NCBI RefSeq assembly: GCF_002795245.1
Contig: NZ_PGVG01000014.1
Span: 138,314 to 174,867 of the forward strand
From: Bradyrhizobium forestalis
Lineage (GTDB): Bacteria > Pseudomonadota > Alphaproteobacteria > Rhizobiales > Xanthobacteraceae
Reading direction: 5' to 3'
DNA: 36,554 bases
Shown here: piece after piece, positions 17,576 through 26,077 of the stretch
Position numbering within the stretch: the first letter of the stretch is position 1
Layout of the letters: each line of letters starts with the position of its first letter
Translations under genes and position numbers: made by a program
Notes under the pieces: generated by a model
What the model was told of the DNA's origin: nothing
What the model saw: the letters and a program-made list of their open reading frames with translations, nothing else
Database searches by the model: none

Positions 17576-18493
17576 ATGAAGGCCAAAGCGATACTCCCGT
17601 TCGCATTTTGTCTGCTTTCTGCCGGCGACGCCTCCGCCTGGAATCTCAGGGGCCATATGGAGATAGCGGCTATCGCCTGGGATCAGCTGACGCCTAGAGC
17701 CAAGGCTAGGGTCAGTCAGCTGCTAAGACTGAACCCGGATTATGATCACTGGGTTGAGGGTTTCTCGAGCCGCGAGAAAAGCAAGGCCGCCTTTACCCGT
17801 GCCGCGGGATGGGCGGATGACATCAAGAAAAAGGACGACTACACGGATGACGGCGAAAAGCCGTCAGGTCCCGATTCTGCGCGCAACATAGGCTACCGCG
17901 ACAAACTGATGCATCGCTACTGGCATTACAAGGATATTCCGTTCTCGCCGGATGGGACCCAGACGCATGACGGGCCCGAGCCTAACGCTGAGACTCAGAT
18001 TATTACCTTCCGTAATGCGCTCGCCTCGGAAGCTTCTGATGACGTGAGATCGTATGATCTCGTCTGGCTGCTTCACTTGGTCGGCGACGTCCACCAGCCC
18101 CTACACGCAACCTCGCGTTTTACCCAGGATTTGCCAGATGGCGATCGTGGTGGCAACGACGTGAAATTGTGTGAAAAGCCGTGCAGGAACGAGCTGCACG
18201 CCTTCTGGGACAATCTTTTTGGAACGGGAACGAGCACGCGCGCGGCGATCAACGCAGCACGAAAGGTCGATGATGCGCCTGCTGGGAGCGCCGCCAACGA
18301 GGACGTCCATGCCTGGATCGTGGAGAGCTTCGAGCTGGCCAAGAGCGACGTTTATAAGCCGCCAATCGGCGTGGGCGGTGGGCCGTTCACCATCACCGAC
18401 ACGTACAAGCGAAAGGCGAAGGCAGTTGCGAATGAACGGGCGGCCATCGCGGGAGCACGCCTCGCGAAGCTCCTGAACAACGCACTGCAATAG
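17576..18493 (+). CDS. Exported S1/P1-family zinc nuclease
   Basis: Single-strand-specific nuclease/3'-nucleotidase of the S1/P1 family, expected in the periplasm or outside the cell. The start at 17576 is supported by a GGAGAG ribosome binding site 5 nt upstream and by a signal peptide (residues 1-21, ending GDASA). Mature W22 and H27 are the first zinc ligands of the family (WNLRGHMEIAAIAWD). LVWLLHLVGDVHQPLHA supplies the signature histidines and aspartate, and GGNDVKLCEKPCRNELHAFWDN the last ligands. The length of 305 residues is normal. A short signal-peptide frame follows 8 bp downstream. Confidence 0.92.
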   Translation: MKAKAILPFAFCLLSAGDASAWNLRGHMEIAAIAWDQLTPRAKARVSQLLRLNPDYDHWVEGFSSREKSKAAFTRAAGWADDIKKKDDYTDDGEKPSGPDSARNIGYRDKLMHRYWHYKDIPFSPDGTQTHDGPEPNAETQIITFRNALASEASDDVRSYDLVWLLHLVGDVHQPLHATSRFTQDLPDGDRGGNDVKLCEKPCRNELHAFWDNLFGTGTSTRAAINAARKVDDAPAGSAANEDVHAWIVESFELAKSDVYKPPIGVGGGPFTITDTYKRKAKAVANERAAIAGARLAKLLNNALQ

Positions 18494-18501
18494 TGAGCGC
18501 G

Positions 18502-18624
18502 ATGCGCCGCCCGGCAGCGACGGTTATGATTGCGATGCTGCCGTTTGCATTCAGCTCATTGGCGCGGGCCGCTCCGGGTGACCGCCTGCGCCGCCGGAAC
18601 TGCAATCGAGGGGCCGGTGAATAG
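18502..18624 (+). pseudogene. Signal-peptide fragment, possibly of a thermonuclease-like (SNase) gene
   Basis: Forty codons starting MRRPAATVMIAMLPFAFSSL, a good signal peptide ending ARA. After APG the sense moves one frame over, where ACAAGTAIEGPVNSI follows; that resembles the first mature residues of rhizobial thermonuclease-like proteins. Nothing of the catalytic region remains. It sits 8 bp after the S1/P1 nuclease, so the two may once have been an exported-nuclease operon. The family guess is weak. Confidence 0.35.
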
Positions 18625-18724
18625 CATTTGCCTCATTGCGCGACATTACAATTCGAGCGGTTACGCTCTTGCCTCTCCGGGACGAGGACTTTTCCACCTT
18701 AATATCACACGACTTCGTAGGCGA

Positions 18725-18982
18725 TTAGGACTGATGTAAAGGTGAGAGAGCGATTCCGTGGATTTCATCTATCCGCTCATCCAATATGTCGCGCTTGGCT
18801 ATGTCGGGCGCTGTTTTCCCGAGCTTGCCGCATTTGGCCGCCTCTTTCCGCCACCTATCAATCTTGGCTTGATGGTCTACCACCTCGCTGTCCCGCTTCA
18901 CCAAGAAGCCCCAGCCGGGCTGGCGCGGCTGGGGCTTAAGATGCGTGCCCGTGTTGAGGCGGACACCGCCGGACCCTAGCAA
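18725..18982 (-). other. Open frame of uncertain status
   Basis: The minus strand reads WGFLVKRDSEVVDHQAKIDR followed by more charged helical residues, a composition like a real small protein. The opposite strand is also open (18758-18979) with a membrane-like composition. Neither has a convincing ribosome binding site. AGCCCCAGCC (18907-18916) and GGCTGGGGCT (18927-18936) form a perfect 10-bp hairpin inside it, without a T-run. Confidence 0.3.
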
Positions 18983-19031
18983 ACCTCAAACGGAGTTTTT
19001 CGGCGATATGATTCGCCTCTAGGCCGAAAAC
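18917..19031. repeat. 115-bp imperfect direct repeat, copy A
   Basis: Matches 24733-24847 with the same length. Its first 70 bases are nearly identical, including GATGCGTGCCCGTGTTGAGG and CACCGCCGGACCCTAGCAAA, and the rest is diverged, ending in GAAAAC. The copies are 5.8 kb apart and each is followed by a small membrane-protein frame. Confidence 0.7.
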
Positions 19032-19101
19032 CTCCGCGGGAGCATTGACCAGCGAGTGTCCGCCTCTGAAAGGTCACGGGCGTCAGCCGCGGCTATCCGT
19101 T

Positions 19102-19334
19102 ATGGTAACCTCAATTGGCGCGCTGCTCGTCGCTCTTGTCGTTGGACTTGGCGTTGAACAGAGCGGTCGGCAGATGTCCGACTCGGAAATGAAGGCCTTC
19201 GACGCGAAACTGAGAGTGCAAACAGCAATGTATTGAGAGCGTCAAAAATAGCGGCTCATTGGCCGAAAGCATGAAGGCCTATGCCGAGGTTGCCGTGAGG
19301 CAATGCACAGAAAAGACGCCGGTCGGACCGATTA
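19102..19334 (+). pseudogene. Small membrane/exported protein with frameshift
   Basis: Starts MVTSIGALLVALVVGLGVEQ, a single hydrophobic segment, and continues to RVQTAMY. One base appears missing near 19233; one frame over, the sense continues as ESVKNSGSLAESMKAYAEVA to about 19334. Function unknown. The reading is tentative. Confidence 0.35.
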
Positions 19335-19529
19335 GGCGCGATCGAGCCAGTCGCTGTAAGGGCGGTTTTGGAATTTCGACGCGACCTCGTCGAAAAGCTC
19401 CCGGGCGGCCTTTTCGTCGCCTTCGATGCTGATCAGGGCAAAGTGGTCAACCACCTTCGGCCTCATGCTGCTGGCATGGGCCAAAACCTGGATCGTGGCT
19501 TTCCCATTAGAAAATTGTCGAGTACTCAC
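19332..19529 (-). CDS. Small conserved-looking hypothetical protein
   Basis: 65 residues from a GTG at 19529 preceded by AAGGATGG about 6 nt upstream. It begins STRQFSNGKATIQVLAHASS and contains VVDHFALISIEGDEKAAREL and a C-terminal QNRPYSDWLDRA. Composition suggests a compact alpha/beta protein. No family recognised. It appears intact. Confidence 0.55.
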   Translation of the reverse strand: MSTRQFSNGKATIQVLAHASSMRPKVVDHFALISIEGDEKAARELFDEVASKFQNRPYSDWLDRA

Positions 19530-19603
19530 TTGCTATCCATCCTTGCGCAGATTCATGGCACGATAGGCTTTTTGACGTAGCTCAACCCGATAAAGCTGGG
19601 CTC

Positions 19604-19807
19604 CTAGTTCCTGTGATGGCGAACTTTCAAGCTATCATGATCTTCGCTTGGTGGTCCGCTGTTCTCATCAACTAGTGCGGGTGAAAGCCTACCCTTGGGG
19701 CCGTTCTGACGGCTCGATTTGCGCGGCTTGCGCGGCGGAATCATGAGTACTGCAACGAGGATGTTGATCAACAGCCAAATACTGAGAAGTACAAGAATCG
19801 TTCGCAT
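19604..19807 (-). CDS. Small single-span membrane protein
   Basis: 67 residues starting MRTILVLLSIWLLINILVAV, one N-terminal membrane span, followed by a basic Pro/Arg-rich segment (IPPRKPRKSSRQNGPKGR) and a charged tail. The basic stretch after the span predicts an N-out/C-in topology. The start is chosen at the ATG at 19807, before the hydrophobic segment; GAGAAG lies just upstream. Function unknown. Confidence 0.5.
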   Translation of the reverse strand: MRTILVLLSIWLLINILVAVLMIPPRKPRKSSRQNGPKGRLSPALVDENSGPPSEDHDSLKVRHHRN

Positions 19808-19955
19808 CAACTTCTCGACCTTCTTGCCCAACAAAGCCGCAAATGGATCGATCGCGTAACTCGGGTACTTGGCACACGACCGCGACTTACAACCTTGGCG
19901 GGCCCGGTATGCTGGATTGCACTGATTAGCACTACAGCGAAGGCGAGAACCGTCT

Positions 19956-20357
19956 TTGATCGGTAGTTATCGGCCGTCTTTCTGCTCTATCGCCGCGTTT
20001 GACGCGGCGCCGCCAGCCTCGACGGCTTCGAAGGGGATTCTCCCGGAACCAGTACGTTTGGCCCTAAAGCGTAAAGGCAACGCATGTTGGCCGGATGACG
20101 TTGTCGTCATGGATAATCTCGGCAGCCACAAGGGTGCAGGCGTCCGCGCAGCGATCGAGGCTACCGGCGCAAAGCTCCTTTATTTCCTGCCCTACAGCCC
20201 CGATCTCAATCCGTTCTCCAAACTCAAAGCTCTGCTGCGCACCGCCGCAGAGCGAACCGTCGAAGGTTTATGGAGCGCAATCGGGCGCTGCCTCGACCGC
20301 TTCACGCCGCATGAATGCGCCAACTACTTCGGAGCCGCTGGATACGAACCAACCTGA
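19956..20357 (+). pseudogene. IS630-family transposase, C-terminal remnant
   Basis: The frame contains VVVMDNLGSHKGAGVRAAIE and LLYFLPYSPDLNPFSKLKAL, the second aspartate and the last acidic region of the DDE domain of IS630-family transposases, and ends ECANYFGAAGYEPT. A few residues, including the usual glutamate after NP, are deleted in the NPF-SKLKALL join, so the active site is lost. The N-terminal half is missing. No intact terminal repeats were found. Confidence 0.8.
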
Positions 20358-20465
20358 TCGAGAACCGCTCTAGGGGCTAAGCGGCGGCTAAACAGGTAAC
20401 CCCAGCGATAGGATGGATCTATCGCGGACCGGTGACGAGTACCACGAGAACGCATGGGCATTGAG

Positions 20466-20496
20466 AACCCGCCGGCTCCCCGGTCGGCGGGTTTTT
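20466..20496. terminator. Intrinsic terminator
   Basis: AACCCGCCG (20466-20474) and CGGCGGGTT (20485-20493) form a perfect 9-bp stem with a 10-nt loop, followed on the plus strand by a T-run to 20496. It lies 8 bp after the end of the minus-strand gene at 20504 and may serve both directions, although the T-run is better on the plus strand. Confidence 0.8.
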
Positions 20497-20503
20497 CAAG
20501 CGA

Positions 20504-20716
20504 CTAGCCCTCCTGGCAGGTGATGCCGAGGCTGTCGCAAGTGAGTGCGAAAGACTCTTTTGATTTAGGATCTTCAAAACAGAACCTAGTACCGATCTCC
20601 GCGCGGTCGGTCCACCAGCCAACGTTAGCAGCTTTTGCGATACGGGAAGCTTCGCCCCGCAACAGGTCAAGCTGTTTCCCGGCAGCACGAACAATCAGGC
20701 AATTCTCCTTGGTCAT
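20504..20716 (-). CDS. Small hypothetical protein
   Basis: 70 residues beginning MTKENCLIVRAAGKQLDLLR, with a GGAGAGA ribosome binding site 5 nt before the ATG at 20716. It contains ANVGWWTDRAEIGTRFCFED and ends FALTCDSLGITCQEG with three cysteines overall in the second half. It has its own leader with two strong palindromes upstream and a terminator downstream, so it is a complete monocistronic unit. Function unknown. Confidence 0.65.
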   Translation of the reverse strand: MTKENCLIVRAAGKQLDLLRGEASRIAKAANVGWWTDRAEIGTRFCFEDPKSKESFALTCDSLGITCQEG

Positions 20717-20738
20717 AAAGGTCTCTCCGAAGGGAATC

Positions 20739-20787
20739 GGGGGCGCCCCCGTCAGTACGAAGGCCGCAGCAGGGGACTGCTGCGGCC
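20739..20787 (-). promoter_or_regulatory. Two strong palindromes in the leader of the 20504-20716 gene
   Basis: GGGGGCGCCCCC at 20739-20750 is a perfect 12-bp palindrome. GGCCGCAGCAG (20762-20772) and CTGCTGCGGCC (20777-20787) form an 11-bp stem with a 4-nt loop. Both lie within 75 bp upstream of the ATG. They could be an operator or RNA hairpins controlling the small gene; there is no T-run. Confidence 0.5.
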
Positions 20788-20799
20788 AGCGCGATGGTC

Positions 20800-21409
20800 A
20801 AAATAGACCGGGTGAAAAGGTCTAAGTGAAATATGGAGCCAGCCCCGGTGAGACCGAGCGTACCGCAGCCTTTCGCGCTGGCAATATGATCTACTTCACA
20901 ATGTTCCGCAGGCTTAACGTGCATCGAGGTGAGGGAAGCCCCGCCGGGGCTGGCGAGCTGGCGGGCGTTCACCTCTGAGGGCCGCGTATGTCCCCCACGA
21001 CGCGATATGCTTAGGATCTAAGCGCCGCGCCGATCGTGCGGAACGTCGCGGCTCGGGCCGCAGGGGTCATACCAGAGCGGCGCCTGCGGCTGCTCTTATC
21101 AGGAGGCGTGTGGGAATTTGGACACACATCCGGGAATAATCGGCAAGCGAAGGAACGGCAGATCGGAAATGTGCTTGTCTCTGGCCGGTGACGGCCTCTA
21201 TCCCACGAGGCAAGAGCCTGTCCGGCGGCCCCAGCATCGTCATGCCCCCCGGCCTGATGCTGGGGCCACCACGGGCGCCGTTTCTGTACGAGGCGTCGAT
21301 TGGACGAGACTTGGAGAGTCCTGTTTGCGATCAGTGCGACGGCTGTTGTCGCTGTTGGCTCCTTCTTCGCCATCCGGTTTATTATCGGTGTGCACCTCTG
21401 ACCTCGATC
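20800..21409. other. No recognisable gene
   Basis: Contains the palindrome AGCCCCGCCGGGGCT near 20937. Frames on both strands (for example minus-strand 21011-21373, MAKKEPTATTAVALIANRTL) show no domain and no good ribosome binding site. Confidence 0.4.
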
Positions 21410-21697
21410 TGAGTTGATCGCTTGCCCGGTGGCCTACAATTGCTAGTCGTGCATCGCCGCGATCAAAGTCAGGACGGACGTCGCCGCCGCGACCGCAGGC
21501 TTGGCAAAACGAACCGCGGCTCGACATCAGACAGCCGAACGTCATCCGGTCAGCGATCAGCATCCAAAGCGACGTGGTGGCCGCAATGGCAGTAGACCAC
21601 GACGCCGCAAGCCCATTCCCCGCATATCTCCGAACGTGATCTTGCGTGGTCGGCCGTCAGCATGCGTGGGCGTGTGGCGTCGGACAGGACGAGGCAT
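21410..21697 (-). pseudogene. Small zinc-ribbon-like hypothetical protein, frameshifted
   Basis: Starts MPRPVRRHTPTHADGRPRKI and ITFGDMRGMG in one frame. One frame over it continues CGVVVYCHCGHHVALDADR, then a TGA where tryptophan would fit, then PDDVRLSDVEPRFV. It then shifts again to FCQACGRGGDVRPDFDRG. The reconstruction has CxC and CxxC pairs and the DxR..DDvRLSD.E pattern of a small rhizobial family of unknown function. Two frameshifts and one in-frame stop make it a pseudogene. Confidence 0.65.
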
Positions 21698-22135
21698 GCC
21701 GCCATCAAAGCGGCTTCGTAAGTAGCTCGGTATCGATCCTAGTGGCCGAGAACAGGTGCGAAGCACTGCCCATCGTGGGTGTGGACGGCGGCTATGCGGG
21801 AGGCTTGTTGTCGATGCACACGTGACCGCCACTGTGACTGCCAGCATCGTCCAGCCGACGATATCGACAGCACTCGTTGCTTCCCTGCATCTCGTGAACA
21901 GAAGGCGAAGGGGCGTGTTGCGTGGAGCAGTTTGGAATGCCGCGTAACGCGTTGAATTTGCTGGGAGCGAGCTGGAGCACGCGCAACACGGGCGGTCGCG
22001 CAGAACGAAGGTGCAACGGCACCAAGCTCTTGTTTTGCTGATGGAAAGTCTGGCGATCCCGGCAGGACTCTCAGATTTTCGATTTTTCAACAGGTTGGCG
22101 GGCCGCCGCCGTCAGAGCTTCTGGATCTCGTTGAA
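21698..22135. other. No recognisable gene
   Basis: Short frames with hydrophobic segments only. The frame of the following entry is open upstream to about 22065. Confidence 0.4.
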
Positions 22136-22624
22136 GTGCTGCGAGGGACCGGCATGCGGAAGCCGCAGGGTAGCGCGACGGAGTTCAACCGCCAGATCAC
22201 GCATGATCTTAGCTTGCCGCCCGTGAGCGCTGAGATCGCTGCTGCGGCGAAGTCGGGCGGCCTGTCGGCTCTGACCAGTGTTCGCGATCGCATCAAGCGC
22301 GCGTCGCTCGGCCGCGGCACCGGCCAGTTGGCGGATATGTTCCTGGCGCCAGACAGCGTCGAGCAGATGCGGGGCGTGGCAGCGCGCGCCGCTGAAGCGC
22401 CAATGGCGGACGGTCTTCTCAGGCAGTTGATGGTGACGACTGCTGAGGGTAGGTCGGCATCAACTGAGCAACAATCGGCGCGGGTCTCAGGTCCGCGCCT
22501 TGAGGACCACAGCCGCTATTCCGCTCTCTCCAGGCTCGGCGCGCTCGTTTCCCCGCGTGAAAAGCTTCGTTTTCGTCCGAAACGTACGGAGTTTTCGGTG
22601 GAGGTTTGCCGCAACGATTCGTAG
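22136..22624 (+). CDS. Possible C-terminal fragment of a larger element or phage protein
   Basis: The frame, also open upstream (PPPSELLDLVEVLRGTG), reads TEFNRQITHDLSLPPVSAEI, VRDRIKRASLGRGTGQLADM and FLAPDSVEQMRGVAARAAEA, a helical, Ala-rich composition typical of the ends of large phage structural or element-encoded proteins. No start with a ribosome binding site was found, and the last 40 residues look non-coding. Function unknown. Confidence 0.35.
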   Translation: MLRGTGMRKPQGSATEFNRQITHDLSLPPVSAEIAAAAKSGGLSALTSVRDRIKRASLGRGTGQLADMFLAPDSVEQMRGVAARAAEAPMADGLLRQLMVTTAEGRSASTEQQSARVSGPRLEDHSRYSALSRLGALVSPREKLRFRPKRTEFSVEVCRNDS

Positions 22625-22639
22625 CTGCGCGGATAATAG

Positions 22640-23520
22640 CGAGCAAATGGGGGGACTTTGGAGTTTATATCAATTCGAGCGGCACTGCTGGGCGTGCTTT
22701 CGCTCGCCGTCCTGGCGCACGTCTACTTGGCGCAGGTTCGCTGGTGACTGGACTGTTGCTCGCCGGGTCCTTGGTGCTGTTGATCGTGCTCGGCGAATCG
22801 CGCGGGTTGTCGTCAGCTGTCCGCAGGCGCATCCATGCTGGTCAACGGCTTTGGCGGTAAGATCAAGGAGGCGGCGCTGCTCGCCATCACCTTCTGCAGT
22901 TATGCGGCCGGGCGCCTTACCGGTCCGGACGATATCCTTACCGGCGTGATCACGGTCGGCTCGATCACCGTGGCGGCGGGGACGCTGGCGACACTTGTTG
23001 CGTTGATCGAACAATGGTCCCGGCGGCACGGCAAGCCGTTCGTGTTCGGCGAGTTCGATGGGCGCCGGCGCAATTTGCGACGCTGCTTTGCCTAGTCGTG
23101 CTGGCGGCCGCAGCGAGTGCGCAGCGCCTCGCGCCTTATCGCACTCGTTATCATCGCTGCAGTGCCGGCGGCAATATTTGCCGCCTCGATGGTGCGCTTT
23201 CCCTTAGTTGCTGCGGCGTTGGGGGTATTCGTCGTCGCGATGCTAATCCGCCACTTGCTTCGGAAAGAAACATGATGGCGGGGTTGAAACGCCTGGGCGC
23301 GAGGTTAGGGGCAGCGACGAAAGCTGAAGCGCTATCAATATCTGGGCAATCACCCAGGCGACCGGCAAGCCTGGCCGCAGCATCGGCGACGGGGTCGGTG
23401 CCAGATCTGGGTCGAATTGTTCTGAACGTTCCGAAGACGATATCGATCGTCGCCACTCAATTGCCCGAGACACACCCATTGTCCGTTTATGGTGACACGT
23501 TCGCGCTCTCGATCTGATGC
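22640..23520 (+). other. Run of short overlapping membrane-type frames
   Basis: Successive short frames carry hydrophobic segments: AALLGVLSLAVLAHVYLAQV (to 22745), VTGLLLAGSLVLLIVLGES, then 22835-23095 (AALLAITFCSYAAGRLTG and ITVGSITVAAGTLATLVALI), then VIIAAVPAAIFAASMVRFPL ending near 23274. They overlap by a few bases, like small phage lysis or holin genes. Most have no clear ribosome binding site. The 86-codon frame at 22835 is the best single candidate. Confidence 0.35.
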
Positions 23521-23678
23521 GAGTGCGCGTCGCCCGTCGCGACCGGAGCCGATCGAGAATTCGCCAATGCCGTTGGATGCTGGTGTGAGGTCTGCGAGAC
23601 CGCCAAGCGGACCGCCAATGCATAGTTCATGGCGAACTGGCGCGCGGCCGGGAAGGACAAATCTCGCAAGAACTTTAA

Positions 23679-23751
23679 GGGCCCGTAGCTCACCGGGAGA
23701 GCGCCGTTTTGCACGCGGCGGGTAGGGGGTCAATTGCCTCCGGGTCCACCA
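23679..23751 (+). tRNA. Degenerate tRNA-Ala-like sequence (anticodon TGC), probably a pseudo-tRNA
   Basis: The acceptor stem GGGCCCG pairs fully with CGGGTCC (one G-T) and is followed by ACCA. The D stem is GCTC/GAGC. The anticodon stem GCCGT/GCGGC encloses TTTGCAC, giving TGC (alanine). The T arm is defective: the best pairing leaves only a 5-nt loop and no TTCRA motif, and the base at position 26 is missing. The total of 73 nt is short. It may be a remnant from element integration at a tRNA gene. Confidence 0.5.
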
Positions 23752-23889
23752 TCATCACCAGCACCACCTGCTGATTTGCGGTCGACCTGCGTTTTTTGTG
23801 CTCGACCTCCCGGCCGGCGCTGGACCTGCACATTGCTCGGCGGGGAACTGGTAGATCCTCGCGACTGAAAACGCCGCCATGGCTTGTGA
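23752..23889. other. Intergenic
   Basis: Nothing recognised. Confidence 0.4.
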
Positions 23890-24117
23890 TCAGAAATCGT
23901 AATGGGTGATCAGCGGGATCTCGCCTGGCTTCGCACGGTCCTTGGCCTCGTTCAGAGCTTTTTCCCGGCTCTCGCGTCCAGCGCTCTTGCTCGGCTCGGC
24001 AGCTAGCGAGGTTCGCGAGGCCTTGAACTGTCCGTGCTGCTTGCAGTCGAAGCCATCAGAACCTCCGGTGACGGGAAGTTCAGCGGCTTAAGTGCCGCAG
24101 ATTGGACATGTCGTCAT
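23890..24117 (-). pseudogene. Small hypothetical protein with in-frame TAA at codon 10
   Basis: Reads MTTCPICGT, then a TAA at 24088-24090, then in the same frame AAELPVTGGSDGFDCKQHGQ, FKASRTSLAAEPSKSAGRES and a final AKPGEIPLITHYDF. The CPxCG...DC..HG pattern is a small zinc-binding-like motif, and the ending is a typical conserved tail. One substitution creates the stop. Translation would have to restart downstream to give any product. Confidence 0.65.
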
Positions 24118-24223
24118 ATCTGATTTCCAGCTTTTTTGAGGTTGGGTATATCGAAGCACACTGAGGGACAGTGGCGAGACCGCCGGCTAGGGCCGAAAAC
24201 TGAGGGCGGCCTGTGGGTTTGAT

Positions 24224-24472
24224 CTAATTGCAGGTATCAATTGGATATTGATTAAAGCCGCCGATTCCGACGAAGTATTTGTTGCCGGCCTTGCAGCGGG
24301 CTCTGCATTTAGGAATTTCTTCACGGCATATCCCCATAGCGGCGCTTTGCCTTGCCGCGTCAGGAACGTTTGCTTTTGCCCAATTCACGCACAGCGCTCC
24401 TTGCTCAGTGCAAGAGCGAGCAGAGACCGTTTCGACGGAAGCCAAGCCAATTGTGCCGATCAAAAATAACAT
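24224..24472 (-). CDS. Small secreted cysteine-containing protein
   Basis: 82 residues from the ATG at 24472, with a signal peptide (MLFLIGTIGLASVETVSA) followed by about 64 mature residues. These contain six cysteines: SC, LC, IC, KC, RC and TC, in EEIPKCRARCKAGNK and neighbouring blocks. It probably folds with disulfides in the periplasm or outside. AAAGGAG lies further upstream, so a non-ATG start a few codons earlier is possible. Function unknown. Confidence 0.55.
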   Translation of the reverse strand: MLFLIGTIGLASVETVSARSCTEQGALCVNWAKANVPDAARQSAAMGICREEIPKCRARCKAGNKYFVGIGGFNQYPIDTCN

Positions 24473-24503
24473 GAAAAATCGTATTTTTATGCCGCTCCTT
24501 TTT

Positions 24504-24700
24504 TCAATTTCCAATGTGCCGACGCTGCTTCGCCATGCCGATCTCATCGATCGCGTCCGCCAGCCCTCGTAAGAAGACTCGATCCACGCATCATCATCGG
24601 GCAGCTCCCACTCCCGCAGGCCGGCGACATATCGTGTCAGAGCGATGACGCCGGCCATCGTGGTTGGCGTTGAGCGGATGAGCACATTTGCTGCTCAGTG
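24504..24700 (-). pseudogene. Small hypothetical protein, 5'-truncated and frameshifted
   Basis: The minus strand reads TPTTMAGVIALTRYVAGLRE and DDDAWIESSYEGWRTRSM, then one frame over DAIDEIGMAKQRRHIGN to a stop at 24504. The reconstructed piece resembles short element-encoded proteins in which a PTT.AG..AL.RY block is followed by an acidic stretch. The 5' end lacks a start. Confidence 0.5.
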
Positions 24701-24732
24701 AGAGTCAGGTTTCTTTGGCCGCTGATTTCGTC

Positions 24733-24847
24733 GGGCTGGCGCGGCTGGGGCTCAAGATGCGTGCCCGTGTTGAGGGGGACACCGCCGGACCCTAGCAAAC
24801 TTAAAGCGGTGCTTTTCGGCGAAATGATCCATCCTCAGGACGAAAAC
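24733..24847. repeat. 115-bp imperfect direct repeat, copy B
   Basis: Partner of 18917-19031. This copy lacks the left arm of the AGCCCCAGCC hairpin present just before copy A. Confidence 0.7.
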
Positions 24848-24967
24848 GCGCGCGCGGCGTAGCTTCCTGGGGCGTGCAGAAAGACAGCACAGGACGCCCC
24901 ATCGACGCCGCTGATCGTCATGGTTGCAATGCTAGGAAGTTCCTGGGCAATTTGCCTGCGGAGCAAA

Positions 24968-25207
24968 ATGGTCAAAATGGTAAAGGCATGTCGCAGTACG
25001 GTGATGGCACTCACTTTTATAGTAGTCGCCACCATCAATATTCTGTGGGATTTCATGAACAGCTATGTCGCCTGCGGCCTTGCGCTGGCCGCCTCAGTGG
25101 CCGCAGGTTTTTGCGTTGAGCGCGCCTTTATTAAGCGGTCCCATCGTGAGATGGTCCGCCGCCGCGGCGCTGAATGGAGTTCGGCGAACGCACAGCCCGG
25201 TGCATGA
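24968..25207 (+). CDS. Small membrane protein
   Basis: 79 residues from the ATG at 24968, with a GGAG ribosome binding site about 5 nt upstream. Two hydrophobic segments (VMALTFIVVATINILW and VACGLALAASVAAGFCV) are followed by a basic tail (RAFIKRSHREMVRRR). Function unknown. Confidence 0.45.
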   Translation: MVKMVKACRSTVMALTFIVVATINILWDFMNSYVACGLALAASVAAGFCVERAFIKRSHREMVRRRGAEWSSANAQPGA

Positions 25208-25369
25208 ACACCTGCAGCTGTCGCGATAGTCAGAGAAGGCGACCTCGCCGGCTTCCGCTGCGGTCCGCTTTGATTGGAAAAGCCTCGACATTTAGTGCAG
25301 TATAATTCCTCTCGAAGGTTGTAAGCAGACCTGTCGCGAATCCGGTCAACCAAGATGGGAGTGCGATCG

Positions 25370-25642
25370 ATGCCTCGAAAACCTGGTTCGAACTATTTGA
25401 CTGGCGCAGCAGGAGCAGCGCTTCTGATTTTGGGAATAGCTATTCTTGGTTCTTTCGTTGTCGACGTCAGAGCTCATCGCGTCGTCGTTAACGGCGGCGC
25501 GTGCATCCTATTTGGATTGGTTCTTTTGTGGTGGACCTTTGGTGAAAACGAAAGCTGGGGGATCGGCTTCGAAACGGTGACCATGACAGTCACAGTCGTG
25601 ACCGCGGTCATCGCGATTCTGGCGCTAAACGTAGCCCCGTGA
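25370..25642 (+). CDS. Small three-span membrane protein
   Basis: 90 residues starting MPRKPGSNYLTGAAGAALLI, preceded by GGGAG about 8 nt before the ATG at 25370. Hydrophobic segments lie near residues 13-33, 43-58 and 67-88. No family recognised. It appears intact. Confidence 0.5.
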   Translation: MPRKPGSNYLTGAAGAALLILGIAILGSFVVDVRAHRVVVNGGACILFGLVLLWWTFGENESWGIGFETVTMTVTVVTAVIAILALNVAP

Positions 25643-26077
25643 GGTCAGAGGCTCACGATAAGCAGGATGCCCGGGGATATCGGTGGCGCGACGTTGACCT
25701 GGCGTACTGCCGCGTTTCAGCTGCCGAGTTACAGGCGGCGACGGCATTACTCGGCGTCCAGATCCAATAGTTTTCGCAGAAGGTGCCGCCGGCTTCGAGC
25801 GCGCCGTTCAGGATCATTTCGGCGATGCTGCCCGGATCAAGCGAATGTCGCGCCGCAAGGCGCGGTAGAAGGCCGGCGTTCTCCACCCGAATAGACGCGC
25901 GCCGGCAGCCTCTCGACGCGGGCCCGTGCCCTGAGAGCTGGATATTGCAGCGCCAGGCCCCCGGGAGAACGGCGGTTGTTGGTGACGATGGAGGCTTTGA
26001 CGCCATCTATGGACCACGCCCGCGATGCAAGAGGAATCGACAAAGGGGATGAAGCGGTTTGCGCCAAATGAGCTGGA
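25643..26077 (-). other. Possible gene remnant
   Basis: A minus-strand frame contains LAARHSLDPGSIAEMILNGA and TFCENYWIWTPSNAVAACNS, which look like real protein sequence, but it lacks a start and the flanking codons look random. I do not recognise the family. Confidence 0.3.

Noticed and set aside
18907..18936. AGCCCCAGCC/GGCTGGGGCT hairpin as an intrinsic terminator
   Set aside because: Perfect stem, but no T-run on either side and it lies within a repeat and an open frame.
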